Counted from the stretch's first letter, positions 44,591 to 56,698 are shown. The stretch: DNA of 64,000 bases from Wurfbainia villosa (GCA_025175895.1 CM046005.1:68782325-68846324), one strand, 5' to 3'. The notes: generated by a model from the letters alone, not told the origin. Numbers and translations are program-made.

Positions 44591-46825
44591 TGTAGGGATG
44601 TATACTGAAAAGTCTATCTTTTGTATGAACATCTTTATTTTGAAATAAGAATCACATGATCATTATTTGCATTTTTATGGTTATGCAATATTATCTAATA
44701 CATTACATTGTAGATAACATTGTGTGTGGTGTCACACGGGAGATTATGTTATCGACTCCTTGTAAAGTATAAGTAAAGGCTCACAACCGAGATGGCTTTG
44801 GACAAACCATCGGAATGGTTGTAGTGTGATTTGGTATTGATTTGTCTTGACCATAGAATCACACTAGTGCACTTTGTGTGTATTGAGCAGGACCGACTTA
44901 GAGGTGATTCGATTTATTGCTGACTACATAATCGAATCGGATCTCAAGATATTATTTTGTACATGCTCTTAATCCTGATATAATAACAGACACATATACT
45001 TAGTATTCATCTCTTTGATTTACCAATGGGCGAGATTTATAGATTAAATCGATAGGCTCGGTAAGTTGGGAGATGATATTATTTATATGGTGTGCCGTTG
45101 ATTATAGGAGGAAACCATGTCCTATTTATTAGGATGATGATGTCCCCTTGAGGAGCTCATAAGGTTCATCATGTAAACCCTGCAAGTGGACTTGGTCCGG
45201 CATGATGAAAAGGTTGAGTGGTACTACTCATGGAGTTAGATGTTGATTAATTAATGGTCAGTAAATTAATTAATCAACGGACATTCGAGATCTTAAACAT
45301 GGGGAGAAAATGTACAAATAATATATGGAGCCCATATTAACTTATGGGGGTTGGTGAGGTAGATCAATGATAATCCTTTAGTGGATTGGATTATCATTAA
45401 TAGATCAAACTTTATGTGGGCTTGATCCATTGGTGGCCAAGATCCAACTCCTCCTCATGGTTCCTATTGTAGCCTATTAACACCTCATGAAGTTTAGATC
45501 CAATGGATAGAAACAAAACTCTAAATCCAAAGGTAGAGATTAAATCTCTAAGATCCGACGGTTGAGATTAAATCTATAGATCCGACAGTTGAGATTAAAT
45601 CCCTAGAACCAATGGTGGAGATTAAACCAAGGCTTATTCCTAACTCTATAAAAGGATAGAATAGGGGTGGGTGGCAAGACACAATTAGAAAAAAGGGGGC
45701 TAGGGTTTTGGGCGGCAAGGGCAAGGGAGACTTAGGGTTTTGGGTGGCCACAATTAAGGAAAGAGTTTTCTTCTTCTTCCTTAGGTGGCTGACACCCTTC
45801 TTCCCTCTTCTCTCCTTGGTTTGGCCGGCGTCCAACATTCTCCCTTTCATCTATGGCTAATGATGGATGGGGATTAGGGCTTGTCCCTTGGGCGGCAACC
45901 AAATCCTAATTAGATTAGGATTGGGCTTGGGCGGCTAGGGTTATGGTTTTGGGATTAGGGTGGGCGGCAACAAGAAGATGAAGCTCTTTTCTTCTTCTTC
46001 CTAAGGTTGGTCAGCCACTATTCTTGTTCCCTCTACCTTGGCTGGAGCTCAACCTATTCTCCTTCCTTTCATCCTTGCCCGAAAATTAGGAGAGATTAGT
46101 TTAGGGTTTGGGCGGCAATAAGGAGAAGGATTACTTTCCTTTCTCTTCTCCAAGTGTTGGCCATCGCCCATGTTCTTGTGTTTTCTCTTTTGGCCGGTAT
46201 CCATACTCCATGTTCTCTTCCTTGGCTGGCGGCAACATCGAGTTTATTGACTTAGTGGCCGGTTCTAGATAGGAAGATGAGTTTTGTTTTATGATCTTCC
46301 TTTATTCGGAGTGAACAAGGAAAGGAAGATTGGTGATCCAGGAGGCTTCAACTTTTGGTAGATCGTCGCCCACACGACGCCCGAAAGGAGGAAGTACATA
46401 AAATAGAAGATCAAGAGGTACAAGAAGAGGTATAATCTTGTTTATTTTGATTAGTGTTCTTTTGTATTATGTTTATAATTGTTTCTCAATTATATGCATG
46501 TTATATGAGGTTGTTTACTTTATATATTCTGTTTTGTGGCTAAATAATACTTGGATCCCGAACATAAACACAAAAACCGGCAATCCGTGCATCGTCTATT
46601 CCGCGGCTACTCATAGAATAGAGGATGGTCGCTTGAACAACGAGTTTGTTCAAGTGACCTCTCTAAACGAATAGCACGACGATGACTTGGTTGTTTGGGC
46701 AATCCCTTGTGTCTATGATTAAATTTTTTAATCCGGGGACATCGATGGGATCGCCATGAAAAAACGACCGAGGTGAAGTGGGAAGCGAAGTTTCCCCTCA
46801 CGGACTTGATAAGCAAAACCCTTCA
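44591..46825 (+). repeat. 3' LTR of Copia-1
   Basis: 2235 bp, TGTAGGGATG to ACCCTTCA, uninterrupted. It matches 32973-34486 plus 39700-40426 with only scattered base changes. It is preceded by the purine-rich AAGTAGGAGAT. It holds the four-copy repeat at 45519-45628 and a TATA box near 45646. Confidence 0.93.
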
Positions 46826-47319
46826 ATGTCGAGCCACCGAGGCCACACTGGGGTCGTGGTAGCTTTAGGGTGGGCCGGCATGACCATGCATGCTGCATTG
46901 CCACGACTTATGCCATTTTTGCATATTGCCATATATATATATATATATATATATATGTGGATGATTGTGATTATTATATATATATAGATGCAGTCTATAT
47001 ATATATGCTTATTGTGATGCTGCATTTGATTGTACTATGCTTGTTGCATTTGGTTGTACATCATCTTTATACATGCTACCCGCATCACTTATATGGTTGT
47101 GTCGGATACCTATATAGTTGTTGGTTAGTCTATTGCATACTTTGGCCCGTTTTTATATCGTTGTATGGTTTAGAGCAGACTTCCTGTTATATACATATAT
47201 TGTGGATATGTGCTCAGGTTGGATAGGTGTAGCGTAGCAGACTTTCAGGTATGTCTGCATTTTACATTGACCTTTGGTTAGAAGATATACACATGGATAT
47301 GTTATCATGATAGTGTTAC

Positions 47320-48200
47320 CACTACAAAAAAAACAGAAATTTGGGACGAATTTAGCGACGAATTTTTAAAAAAAATTCGTTGCAAAGCTATTCTTGACAA
47401 TTTAGCGACAAACATTTTTGGTTGGGAATAAAGCGTCATGAAATATTAGCGACAAAAATAGCGGCGAATTTTTGCGGCAATTTTAGCGGCGAAAATTAGG
47501 AATGAATTTTAAAATTCGTCCTAATTTTAAAAGATACCCGATTTCCAAAATTATCGTGAATTAGTGCTAAATTTTTGCAGCAATTACAAATTCGTTGCAA
47601 ATTTCGACAATTTAATTCGTTGCAAAATTTTGCGACGAATAAATTTTTCATCGGAAAATTTACGCAAGGAAATAAGGAATTCGTTGGTAAATTTGCGTAG
47701 CTTCAAATTAAATCGCAAAATTAGATTTGCAAAATATTTGCGGCCGAATTACGTTTCGTTGCAAATATTTGCGACGAAATAATTTTTGTTGCAAAGTTAA
47801 ATTATAAATTTAGTTGCAAAATTTGTCGCATGATTGGATTCGTTGCTAATTTAAATGCAAACTTTGCGGCGAATTAGATTTTCGTTGCAAATATTTGCGA
47901 CGAAATAATTTTGTTGCAAAGTTAAATGCAAATTTAGTTGCAAAATTTGTCGCAGATTGGATTCGTTGCTAATTTCGTATAATTTTGCGGCGAATTCATT
48001 TAGTTGCAAATATTTGCGTGAAATAATTTCGTTGGAAAATTAATGCAAAATTCGTTGCAAAAGTTGTCATGAGATTGGATTCGTTGCTAATTTGTAGCAA
48101 ATTTGCGTGAAATTTAAATTGTCATGAAAGTTAAATCATGATTTATCGATTTTAGCGAATTGATATATTTATCGCTAAATTTGTCGCATAAAATTAAAAA
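47320..48200. repeat. CACTA left terminal and subterminal repeats
   Basis: After the 17-base inverted terminal repeat come many short motifs such as TTCGTTGCAAATATTTGCG, GCGACGAAAT and AATTCGTTGCAAA in both orientations, to about 48200. Similar motifs fill the right end. In characterised CACTA elements such motifs bind the second transposon protein (TNPA type). Confidence 0.85.
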
Positions 48201-48807
48201 ATTAATGATTTATTAGTTTGATATTCTATCGTATATACAAATGATCACACACACACAACAAAAACAATAAGTTCTAATATCCAAATAAATACTTTCAATA
48301 CAACCAAAACACACACACATTCAATATAACAAAATAATAAGCAACATTCCAACAAAAGATATCCAAATAAAAAGTTATATCCTACTAAAATTCAAACATC
48401 AACATAGTTAATTATGATATCCAAATAACAATGTTTACAAAGATCTAAACACATGAGGAAAAAAGAAAATCTAGTAAGCAATCGCAAGACATTCTTCTAC
48501 TGCATTAGAAAAGAAACAAAGCGACAAAAGTAACATACATTAAAAAACTATATATTAACGCGAAAATAAATATGCAAAGACTTACAATGATGTGCATTTT
48601 CAACCTAGCCATAAGGATTGACTTCATAGATCATTCTGTTTAAAGCAAAATAAAAGAACTAATAAAAATGTAAAAAATGAAGGAGTAACAAACTAAATAA
48701 ACTAAATAATTTTAAAGGTACTAATTAAAAACATGCATACAATATCATCATAAATCGCCACCATCATCGTCTTGACTCGGAGGAATATGACTTGGACAGT
48801 AAATTCT
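48201..48807. other. CACTA internal noncoding stretch
   Basis: AT-rich sequence with a short ACACAC run near 48248. Nothing recognisable; probably the 3' untranslated region of the second gene. Confidence 0.4.
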
Positions 48808-50190
48808 TTAAATCAAGCGCATAAGAAAGGCTTGTTGTCGTCGATCTCTATCATTTCCCCGATCCCTTTGTGAGTTTTGATGTTGTATTGCTAAAATTTG
48901 CTGATCTCTTTCATGTATTATGCCATTCAAATTGCTAACCTCCTCAGTCAAGTTGTGTATCTGTGCCGCTACTGCTGGTGGAGTAGAAGAAATAGATCTA
49001 CGAGGAGCATTATGCAGTCTGCTCAGGGAACCCATACCTAGTATCCTTCCCCCTTTGGATCCTCCACTCGCCTCAAGCCATAAATCCATATTATTACTAA
49101 CGGATGGCTCGATCCCTCGATCATATCTCCTGAAATTCTCGAGATGAGGATAAATCAGATCATATCTCTCCTACACAAAATTAAAAATTTAATCAGAGCA
49201 TTTACATAACTATGTAATTAAAGTTATAAAGTAAGTTTAAAGATTATTTCAAACCTTAATAGCTCGAGCTCTATCTCCATCCAAGTCTTATCTTTTTTGG
49301 AAAGTCGAGCGAAAGTATCTATAAATTTAGCTCCTTTCCCAATTCCTTAGACTAAATATAAGAATGTTAGAAATAAAATAATAATCTGAAATAAATTTAA
49401 AAACTAATTGTAGAATTTAAAATTACCAATCTCGTGAATGCTCCTCGATATTTATAGATCCGCTATATGTTGCGGATAAGTCTCGAATTACAGGCTTGAT
49501 TTAATTTATTACATTGACTTCTTTTTTGCTCTCATCCGATTGCCAATAATTGGAGATTTTACTCCAATTTTACGACGTGACACAGTGGGTTTTTCCATAG
49601 ATTTGGCATGAATAAATACATTCCGGATATGATCGCCACATTTTTTTTTAAAAATTCTTTTAATTTCTAAGTCTTGACTAGGGTCCCAAATAAATCTCCA
49701 CTGAGATGGAAAAAAAACAATTGATTATATAATCACTTATTTAATATATAAAATGAATCAATTATACTTGAAACTCGCACCACCATAATTCTTTTGTAGG
49801 TCTGGCGTTTCGAGTATGACAAAGAATCTCCTCTCCAATAGTTATTCACGATTTTATTGATCTCATGAATAACAGTGCACGCAATTTTCAAACCTACGAT
49901 CAAGTGAAAAAATTTGAATAAATAATTAAGATATTTTAAAATTTTTAATACTTATATTACTTCTGAATCTCCCATAGGAAATATATATGGTCGACTTTCG
50001 ATGTTCTCGGTGGAGGAGTGTCCGCGGTACTGTGAATCGAATGGGAAGGCCGTCTTGGAATGAGATGGTATCGGCGGTGATCATGTGAAGGTCCGGGAAG
50101 ATCGGGAGGCAAGTAGGTATAGTCTTTGGCGCGGTGGATCACTCGCTTAGTACTCTGTCGTCTCTCTGTCCACCACGTCGAAACTATCAA
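48808..50190 (-). pseudogene. CACTA second gene, Transposase_24/TNPA-like (probable, fragmentary)
   Basis: Open pieces on the minus strand: 50190-49957 (WWTERRQSTKRVIHRAKDYT), unassigned sequence between, and 49089-48808. The last has a predicted coiled-coil (AAQIHNLTEEVSNLNGIIHERDQQ) typical of the C-terminus of this class of plant En/Spm proteins. An intermediate segment near 49540-49620 reads KPTVSRRKIGVKSP on the minus strand, loosely like the Transposase_24 core. The exon structure cannot be set from sequence alone. Position, downstream of the transposase and on the same strand, fits a TNPA-type DNA-binding partner. Confidence 0.5.
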
Positions 50191-50465
50191 CCAAAAACAA
50201 AATTAGAATAAAGAAAATAAAACTTTTATGCTTAATGAAGAACATGAAAAACTTACAATATGCATAATGAAGATATGAGATCGTACGCTAAGCTACGATG
50301 ATTTCACCACTGATAACCTATAAGAACAAATTATACAAAACATACAGAGACAAAAGATATAAATTTAACAATCAGACATTATATAAACATATAATTGAGC
50401 TAAGAAATTTTGTAAAATTATAGTTTAAAACAAAAATTATATATATAAAAACTTACCCTAGGACG

Positions 50466-53400
50466 TCAAATTTCAAAGTCCTCATTATCATCTTCCTCAT
50501 CCTCATCAGTATCCTCATCCTCGGTCTCCTCCTCCTCTTCCTCCTCGTCCCCCTCCTCCTCGTCCCCCTCCTCCTCTTCATCATTATCATCAATTTCAGT
50601 TGCATCCACGTTTATCACTACTCCGCTGGGATCTCGTAACGTTGGAATTATATATTCCTCGGTATGAAACATATTTGTAACTTTGTCTTGTTGATATGCA
50701 ATGTCTTGCCACTCTTCAATTTTTTTTCCGTGCTTTTGTTTTACAAACTGACCCACCATTTGTCACGCCTCAAACTAGGATATGGAGCATAGAAAACTTG
50801 AATCGCTTGTTGTGCCAAAATAAATGGTTCATATCTCTTATAAAATCTTTTATGATTTACTTCAACCAAATTATATTGTGGATGCACCTTCATCCCCCTG
50901 GCGAAGTCAAACCGATAAGATAACTCGCATCTCACGGACCGGGATAATCAATCTCTATAATTTCATCCAAAGAAACCATAAAATTCATTGCTTGCACCTC
51001 CATCATTGGAAGATCGAACACATACTCCACTATTCATTGTACTCTTTCCATTTCCATATTCTTGAGTGTGGAAATTATATCCGTTATGAAATATCTTTGG
51101 CCCATTGTATTTTGGACCCCATGATAGATGGATTAGCAATTCTTGCTGAACGTGAGTTTGATTAGCATAAACCTATACTCAAATGAAAATGATATTTATT
51201 TAAAAGTTAAGATATGTCTAAAAAAAAATGAGGTAATTAAAACTGCTTACATATGATTTGAACCAAGGTGCAAATTCCTGATCGCAGAAGTGATCAAAGT
51301 CACGTGTCGGGATTTCAGAGTATAAGTTTTGGAAAATCCTATAATAAAAATTGTATTATAACACAAACAAATTAACACTTGGAAGAAATAGGAAATATAT
51401 ACTAACTTTCGAAATATGGCGATATACGGACAATTAAGTAAAACATATGTATGCGCGCCATTCTTGATCGATTAAGTATCGTTGCTTACAGTCCACTTGG
51501 TCGACCAAGATAATTAAAAATTGAGAAAGAATTTAAATTGGGATCGACGGGACCTTCATCATTCCTTCCGGATTTCCATCTTTTGGCGAGCGTGAGGCTC
51601 AAAATAATATGATGCAAAAGTTGTTACTTCCTCCACAATATATGCATTCACAATAGAGGCTTCAACATGTGCCTTATTTTCACCTTTTTCTTCAAATGAT
51701 ATAAGAATCGATTGTAATATAACAAATTGTATTAGAAATGAATATATAAAAAATTAACATTTTTATGCAATATTAACGAAATATAGAATATGTGAATTAT
51801 ACCTTTCAAAAGGATACATCCATCGATAATGAATGGTCCTCCAACTTTGGCCTCGTATAGGCAAGTGAACCAAAAGATGTTCCATTGAATCAAAAAATGC
51901 AGTGGAAAAATCCTTTCTAAATTGCACAAAATAATTGGAATGTCTCTCTCTAACTTCTCCATGTGTGAATATCCCAAATTTGAGCATATATCATGAAGAA
52001 AAATACTTAACTCTGTAATGGCACCCCTGCATAAAATTCGGTAGAGTTCTTTAAAGGCAATAGGAATAAGTCTTTCCATGAATATATGGCAATCATGGCT
52101 TTTCAAACCCATCAATTTGCATTCCTTCATATCGACACATCTCCCAAGATTAGAAACATAGCCATCGTGAAATCTCAATGACTTCACCATTCACAAACAA
52201 CACGTCTACTGTTCCTTATTCAATGTATAAAGCGCCTTTGGTTTTGGTCCTCTACTATTTTCATCAACATCAAATTTGGGTCGTTTGCAAATGAGTCGCA
52301 TATCTTTTCTTGCATTGATTATCTTTTGTTTTTCCGGTGATATCCATCTATTTATCAGATTATCAATAACATTCTTCTCAATATGCATAACATCGAGATT
52401 ATGATGAATCAAATTACTAAACCAATACGGTAACTCCCAAAATATACTTCGTTTGGTCCATTTATGGTTGCTTCCTTATTCATAAGTTGTATCGTGTGGC
52501 TCTTCTATACAGATGGAAAGTGAAGAACTCTGTACCAAATATCTTGGCACTCGATCTCAATGGCGGAGGTGTTCTTTCAATTCGATTCCTAGTGAATTCA
52601 TCTTTATTCCTTAAATTATGATTTAGTGGTAAAATTATGCTGTGATAATCAAAATAACTCGGCTTCTTACCATGCTTCAATCTAATCGACTTTGATCTCT
52701 CCATACATATTGGGCATCCTAAGATGCCTGCAGTACTCCACCCTGATAGCATACCATAAGCCGGAAAGTCATTAATGGTCCAAAGAAGAGCAGCCTTCAT
52801 TACAAACATCTGATTAGTATGAACGTCGTATGTAGGAAAACCTTCATCCCATAGTTGTTTTAGCTCTGCAATCAATGGTTGCATATAAACATCTATTAAC
52901 TTCTTCGGATTTTTTGGGCCAGGCACAACCAATGTTAAAAACATATACGGTGTTTTCATGCACATCGAGCGGAAGATTATACGGAGTTAATATAACTGCC
53001 AACAAGAATAGTGTCTTCCTGATTTACCAAATGGAGCAAATCCGTCAGCACAGAGACCTAACCTAATATTTCGAGTCTCCTTCGCAAAATCGGGATATGT
53101 TCGCAAAATTTTTCCACGCCTCTGCATCGATGGATGACACATTAGTCCCTCTTACATTCGATGATTTGCATGCCAAGTCATGTGTTATGATTGTCTTCGA
53201 TGCATAAAGCCTTTGTAACCTAGGAGTTAAAGGCAAATAAAACAATCGACTATATGATTTACGTCGTTCTTTGCCTCCTACTAGTGCTCTTGTACCTATC
53301 TTGATTCTGAAATTTACAAACATCCACATCTGCATCATCTCCCCAATATAACATACAACCATCTCTGCACACATCAATTCTTTCCACTGGGAGACCTAAT

Positions 53401-54136
53401 TCTTTCATCAGTTTTTTCATACTGTACAAATCATTGGGCAGTATATTATCACGCGGCAATGCCTCTTCAAAAGCTTGAACAAAATTATTAAAACACTCTT
53501 CAGACACATTGTGCTCTGCCTTGACATTCAACATTCTTGCGGTGAACGATAGTTTAGTGTGAGTCTCACATCCAGCCCATAAAGGTGCATCTGCAGCACT
53601 CAACACCTCCTGAAATTTGAGATATGCTTCATTATTCATATTCTGACCGATATCTGTTACGTGCACCTCTTCCAAGGGTGATGCGTTAGTAAACATTTGC
53701 TCAACTATTGGAGGACAACTTGAAGTTGCACCTTGTGATTGGGAATCAAATTCGGGCCCGCTACATCATATATCATCCTCTGATATGGATTTAATTGATT
53801 ATAATCACTTTGATCCCTAGAGACTTGTGTGTTGTGTCTATCATAGACTTCATCAGATATAAATGGTTCACCATGACATGTCCAGTTATAGTAATCTGCA
53901 ACGAATCCAAACCTACAGAGATGCTCTGAAACTTTGCTAGACGGTAAAAATCTACCATTGTGACACTTTCTGCACGGACACCTTATCTGATTACCATCCA
54001 TAAACTCAACATTACTAGCTGCGAAATTTAAAAACTCTTGCAACCCACTCATAAATTCATCAGTTAAACCCCGACGTTCAGGTAAATTCCTATTATACAT
54101 CCAACTCCTTTCATGCTGCATTTTGTCTGTTTTCAA
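50466..54136 (-). pseudogene. CACTA transposase, TNP2/tnpD type (frameshifted)
   Basis: Minus strand, start at 54136 (MKTDKMQHERSW). The N-terminal transposase-associated domain (54136-53705) includes CPCRKCHN. The Transposase_21/TNP2 core spans about 53700-52480, with DGCMLYWGDD near 53340, LGLCADGFAPFG near 53050, VYMQPLIAELKQLWDEG near 52880 and GWSTAGILGCPIC near 52720. LDVMHIEKNV lies near 52390. A DUF4218-like region is at 52190-51732 with LKSHDCH and MYPFER. A DUF4216-like segment at about 51140-50740 ends in a long Asp/Glu tail to 50466. Shifts occur near 53710, 53300 and 51900 and stops near 53010 and 50755. The protein would cut and move the element, binding its ends; this copy cannot. 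Confidence 0.88.
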
Positions 54137-54255
54137 TCAATTATATTAATATAAACCATACCACTCTAATACCATTCTAGATCAACACAAAATTAACAAT
54201 AATATAAATTTCAATTTAAAAATTAATACTGATTTAAGAAAATTTAAATATTATA

Positions 54256-55165
54256 CCACTAGTGGCTGCGGGCGTCTCCGAGGCGGCGATTGGTGGCTGT
54301 CGGCGGCTCCCTTACGTGGTCGCAGCTAGCCTCGACAATAGCCGGTGCCGGCGTAGTCGTGGGTCACTTGTGGACACCGTGGCGTGGTCAAGCACCGTGT
54401 GTGCAAGTCTGGCGGCGCCGCAGGAGGCAGTGCTTGGTGCGAGGCGGTGCCGGCAGGAGGAGGTAGCCGGAAAAGCGATCTGCGGCTGGCAGGGAGGCGG
54501 CCGCTGGCAGGGAGGCGGGTGCCGGCAGGGAGGCGGCCGGAAGGCAATGCCGGAGGCTGGCAGGGAGGCGGCCGCTGGCAGGGAGGCGGGTGCCGGCAGG
54601 GAGGCGGCCGGAAGGCAATGCCGGAGGTCAAGCGTCTGAGGCGAGTGCCGGCAGGAGGCGCCGGAAGGCAATCTTGTGTAGCGAGGCGGCCGGAAAGGCA
54701 GCCGTGCGAGCCATCGAGGAGGCGTGGGCGGCCGGCAGGAGGCGGCGCCGAGGGTCGGGCAGGAGGCGGCGGCCGGCGGAGGCAGCCGGAAGCGAGCTCG
54801 CATGGCTTGGCCAGGCACGCGACCGACGAGGGCGACGGTGAGCTGCGGCCACTTGCGCGGCTCACGGCTCAGCCTTGGCGGGCACTCATCATGGCGCTGG
54901 GGGTCGCGCGGCCGGACGAGAGGGCGGCGGCGGACTCGCGGCCGCTGCCGGGCTCGCGGCCGGCGGCGGACTCGGGTGTGGCGGCGGCCTCGGTCGACCT
55001 AGCGGCCGCGGTCGGTCTGTGCGGGTCGGGCTGCGTGGCGGCAGTCGCCGGCGGATCGGTGCGGCCGGACGCCGGGTCGTGGCCGGAAGGCGTCTGGCGG
55101 CGGCGCAGCGGCGGCCGGATAAGTCGGCGCGAGGGGAAGAAAAAAAAAGTTAGGGCAGCGATAAC
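54256..55165. other. GC-rich block upstream of the CACTA transposase
   Basis: About 900 bp of very GC-rich sequence between AT-rich transposase and AT-rich subterminal repeats. It includes a perfect-looking 71-bp direct repeat (54484-54554 and 54555-54625). Overlapping frames stay open on both strands (for example 54384-55169 plus, 54326-54865 minus) because the block is poor in A/T; their products are Gly/Ala/Arg/Pro-rich without a recognisable domain. It may be the promoter/leader region of the transposase or a captured host segment. Confidence 0.6.
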
Positions 55166-55167
55166 TT

Positions 55168-56177
55168 AAACAGATTTAGCAACGAATCCGTGGATTCGTT
55201 GCAATTTTGCAACGAATCCGTGGATTCGTTGCAAAATTGCAACGAATCCACGGATTCGTTGCAAACAAATTGCAACGAATCCACGGATTCGTTGCAATTT
55301 GGAAATTAAAATAAAAATTTTAAACTTTTTAAATTTTTCCAACGAATCGAGAATTCGTTGGAAAAATTTCCAACGAATCAAGAATTCGTTGGAAAAATTT
55401 AAAAAGTTTAAAATTTTTTTTTTAATTTCCAAATTGCAACGAATCCGTGGATTCGTTGCAATTTTTTGGCAACGAATCCACGGATTCGTTGCAATTTGGA
55501 AATTAAAATAAAAATTTTAAACTTTTTAAATTTTTCCAACGAATCGAGAATTCGTTGGAAAAATTTCCAACGAATTCTCGATTCGTTGGAAAATTTCCAA
55601 CGAATCGAGAATTCGTTGGAAAAATTTCCAACGAATTCTTGATTCGTTGGAAAATTTCCAACGAATCAAGAAATCGTTGGAAAAGTTTCCAACGAATTCT
55701 TGATTCGTTGGAAATTTCCAACGAATCCAGAAATCGTTGGAAAAATTTCCAACGAATTCTCGATTCGTTGGAAAATTTCAAAGAGAAATATTTCCAACGA
55801 TTTCTTGATTCGTTGGAAATTTTCCAACGAATCCTGAATTTGTTGCAAATTATTTTTCCAACAAATAACAAGATTCGTTGCAAAATTAATATTACAATTT
55901 TAAAAAGTTTATTTTTTTTTTAATTTGCAACGAATCCAGGATTCGTTGCAAATATTTCCAACGAATCCTTTTTTCGTTGCAAATATTTCCAACGAATCCA
56001 AGATTCGTTGCAAATATTTGCAACGAAAAATGGATTCGTTGGAAATATTTGCAACGAATACATTTTCGTCGCTAATTTGCGACAAATCAGAAAATTCGTC
56101 GCTAAATTGGTTGCAGATATCCAACGAAAATAATTCGTTGCCAAAATTCGTCGCTAAAAAACAGTTTTTTTGTAGTG
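55168..56177. repeat. CACTA right subterminal palindrome array and terminal repeat
   Basis: About 25 copies of 20-25 bp palindromes built on CAACGAATC...GATTCGTTG, in graded versions (GCAACGAATCC, CCAACGAATCGAGAATTCG, GCAACGAAAA). Some are joined into larger inverted repeats with arms of AAATTAAAATAAAAATTTT. The block ends with the inverted terminal repeat. Open frames here (for example 55503-55883) read through the palindromes and are not genes. Confidence 0.9.
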
Positions 56178-56698
56178 TACCTGATATACCTATAGATTTT
56201 TTCTATTGAATTACATGTGATATGTGATTTATATATGTTTTCCTATTACCTGCTGAGTTTTACTCACCACCACGGATCCTGGGTTTTTCTGTCGCTCAGG
56301 TAACAGATAGAAGTCTTCGTGATGGCTTGGAGCTGCACCTGCGATCCATCCCATCTCCGTTTTCCGAGCTTCCCGGGGACTTTGTTTATGTTATGGACTT
56401 TGATTATGTTATGGACTTGTTTTATATTATTGACTTTGTCATGATGTCGTGGACTTTATTTCTGTGTCCGATGCTTTATGTACGGTTTTATTACTGTGGA
56501 CTTGTCAGGTGGTGTACACCTGTATGTTTTTAGTATGTATGTTTTGGGTATGTGGTTTATATTTCCGCTGTGGTTGATATATTTATATTATGTTATTGTT
56601 GTGGGCCTACGGGTCTTGTATTAACCTGAAATGTTGCCACGTACATGGGAGATGTCGTCCGTTTGCTTTTCGACATAACATACTCTCGAGGCGTGACA

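Larger units (their letters stand above)
32973..46825 (+). mobile_element. Copia-1: Ty1/copia element with a nested TR-GAG2
   Basis: 13,853 bp including the nested element (about 8.6 kb without it). Target-site duplication ATGTC lies at 32968-32972 and 46826-46830; the empty site GTCATGTCGAGCC is at about 9278 in the Gypsy-A 5' LTR. The LTRs are about 2.24 kb, start TGTAGGGATG (TATAGGGATG in the 5' copy) and end ACCCTTCA. The domain order gag, protease, integrase, RT, RNase H defines Ty1/copia. All genes are broken. The LTR pair is very similar, so the insertion is younger than Gypsy-A. Confidence 0.93.
47320..56177 (-). mobile_element. CACTA (En/Spm-type) DNA transposon, complete ends, decayed genes
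   Basis: 8858 bp bounded by inverted terminal repeats: CACTACAAAAAAAACAG at the left end, and CAGTTTTTTTGTAGTG at the right end. The 3-bp duplication is TAC (47317-47319 and 56178-56180). The uninterrupted site GTGTTACCTGATATACC is at about 9712 in the Gypsy-A 5' LTR. Inside are repetitive subterminal regions on both sides, a TNP2-type transposase pseudogene and a second gene, both on the minus strand, and a GC-rich block before the transposase start. The two-gene layout is that of CACTA elements. Strand is given as the direction of the genes. Confidence 0.95.
5699..56698 (+). mobile_element. Gypsy-A: host chromovirus-type LTR retrotransposon carrying nested insertions
   Basis: A single Ty3/gypsy element forms the backbone of the window. 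Its parts are: 5' LTR 5699-10233 (left end cut by LTR-X), primer site 10241, decayed gag-pol 10254-12755 and 22920-25034, polypurine tract about 25112-25123, and 3' LTR 25124-56698. The chromodomain-like C-terminus of its integrase and the order protease-RT-RNaseH-integrase place it in the chromoviruses, probably the Tekay/Del branch. With insertions removed, each LTR is about 3.5 kb and the internal part about 4.7 kb. Its own target-site duplication cannot be checked because its left end lies outside the window. Confidence 0.88.
25124..56698 (+). repeat. 3' LTR of Gypsy-A, interrupted by three elements
   Basis: LTR sequence occupies 25124-26722, 32079-32972, 46826-47319 and 56178-56698, about 3.5 kb in total. 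It starts TATAAAATACC (TG changed to TA), contains AT-rich short repeats at 25144-25190 and a GC-rich block at 25480-25680, and ends GCGTGACA. Each gap is filled by an element with its own target-site duplication. Open frames in the pieces (for example 25426-25749) have no recognisable domain. Confidence 0.88.

Noticed and set aside
46870..47226. 118-codon frame before the CACTA element
   Set aside because: It lies in the Gypsy-A LTR, runs through an AT microsatellite and is not open in the other LTR copy near 9330-9650.
50466..50660. Separate acidic protein gene
   Set aside because: The Asp/Glu-rich stretch is continuous with DUF4216-like sequence and is best read as the C-terminal tail of the CACTA transposase.
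54384..55169. 261-codon plus-strand frame, Gly/Arg-rich
   Set aside because: It contains the 71-bp duplication, overlaps equally long minus-strand frames and has no recognisable domain. It is kept only as a GC-rich block.
55168..56140. CRISPR-like array of regularly repeated palindromes
   Set aside because: There are no unique spacers or cas genes, the units are contiguous, and the block is bounded by CACTA terminal repeats in plant DNA.
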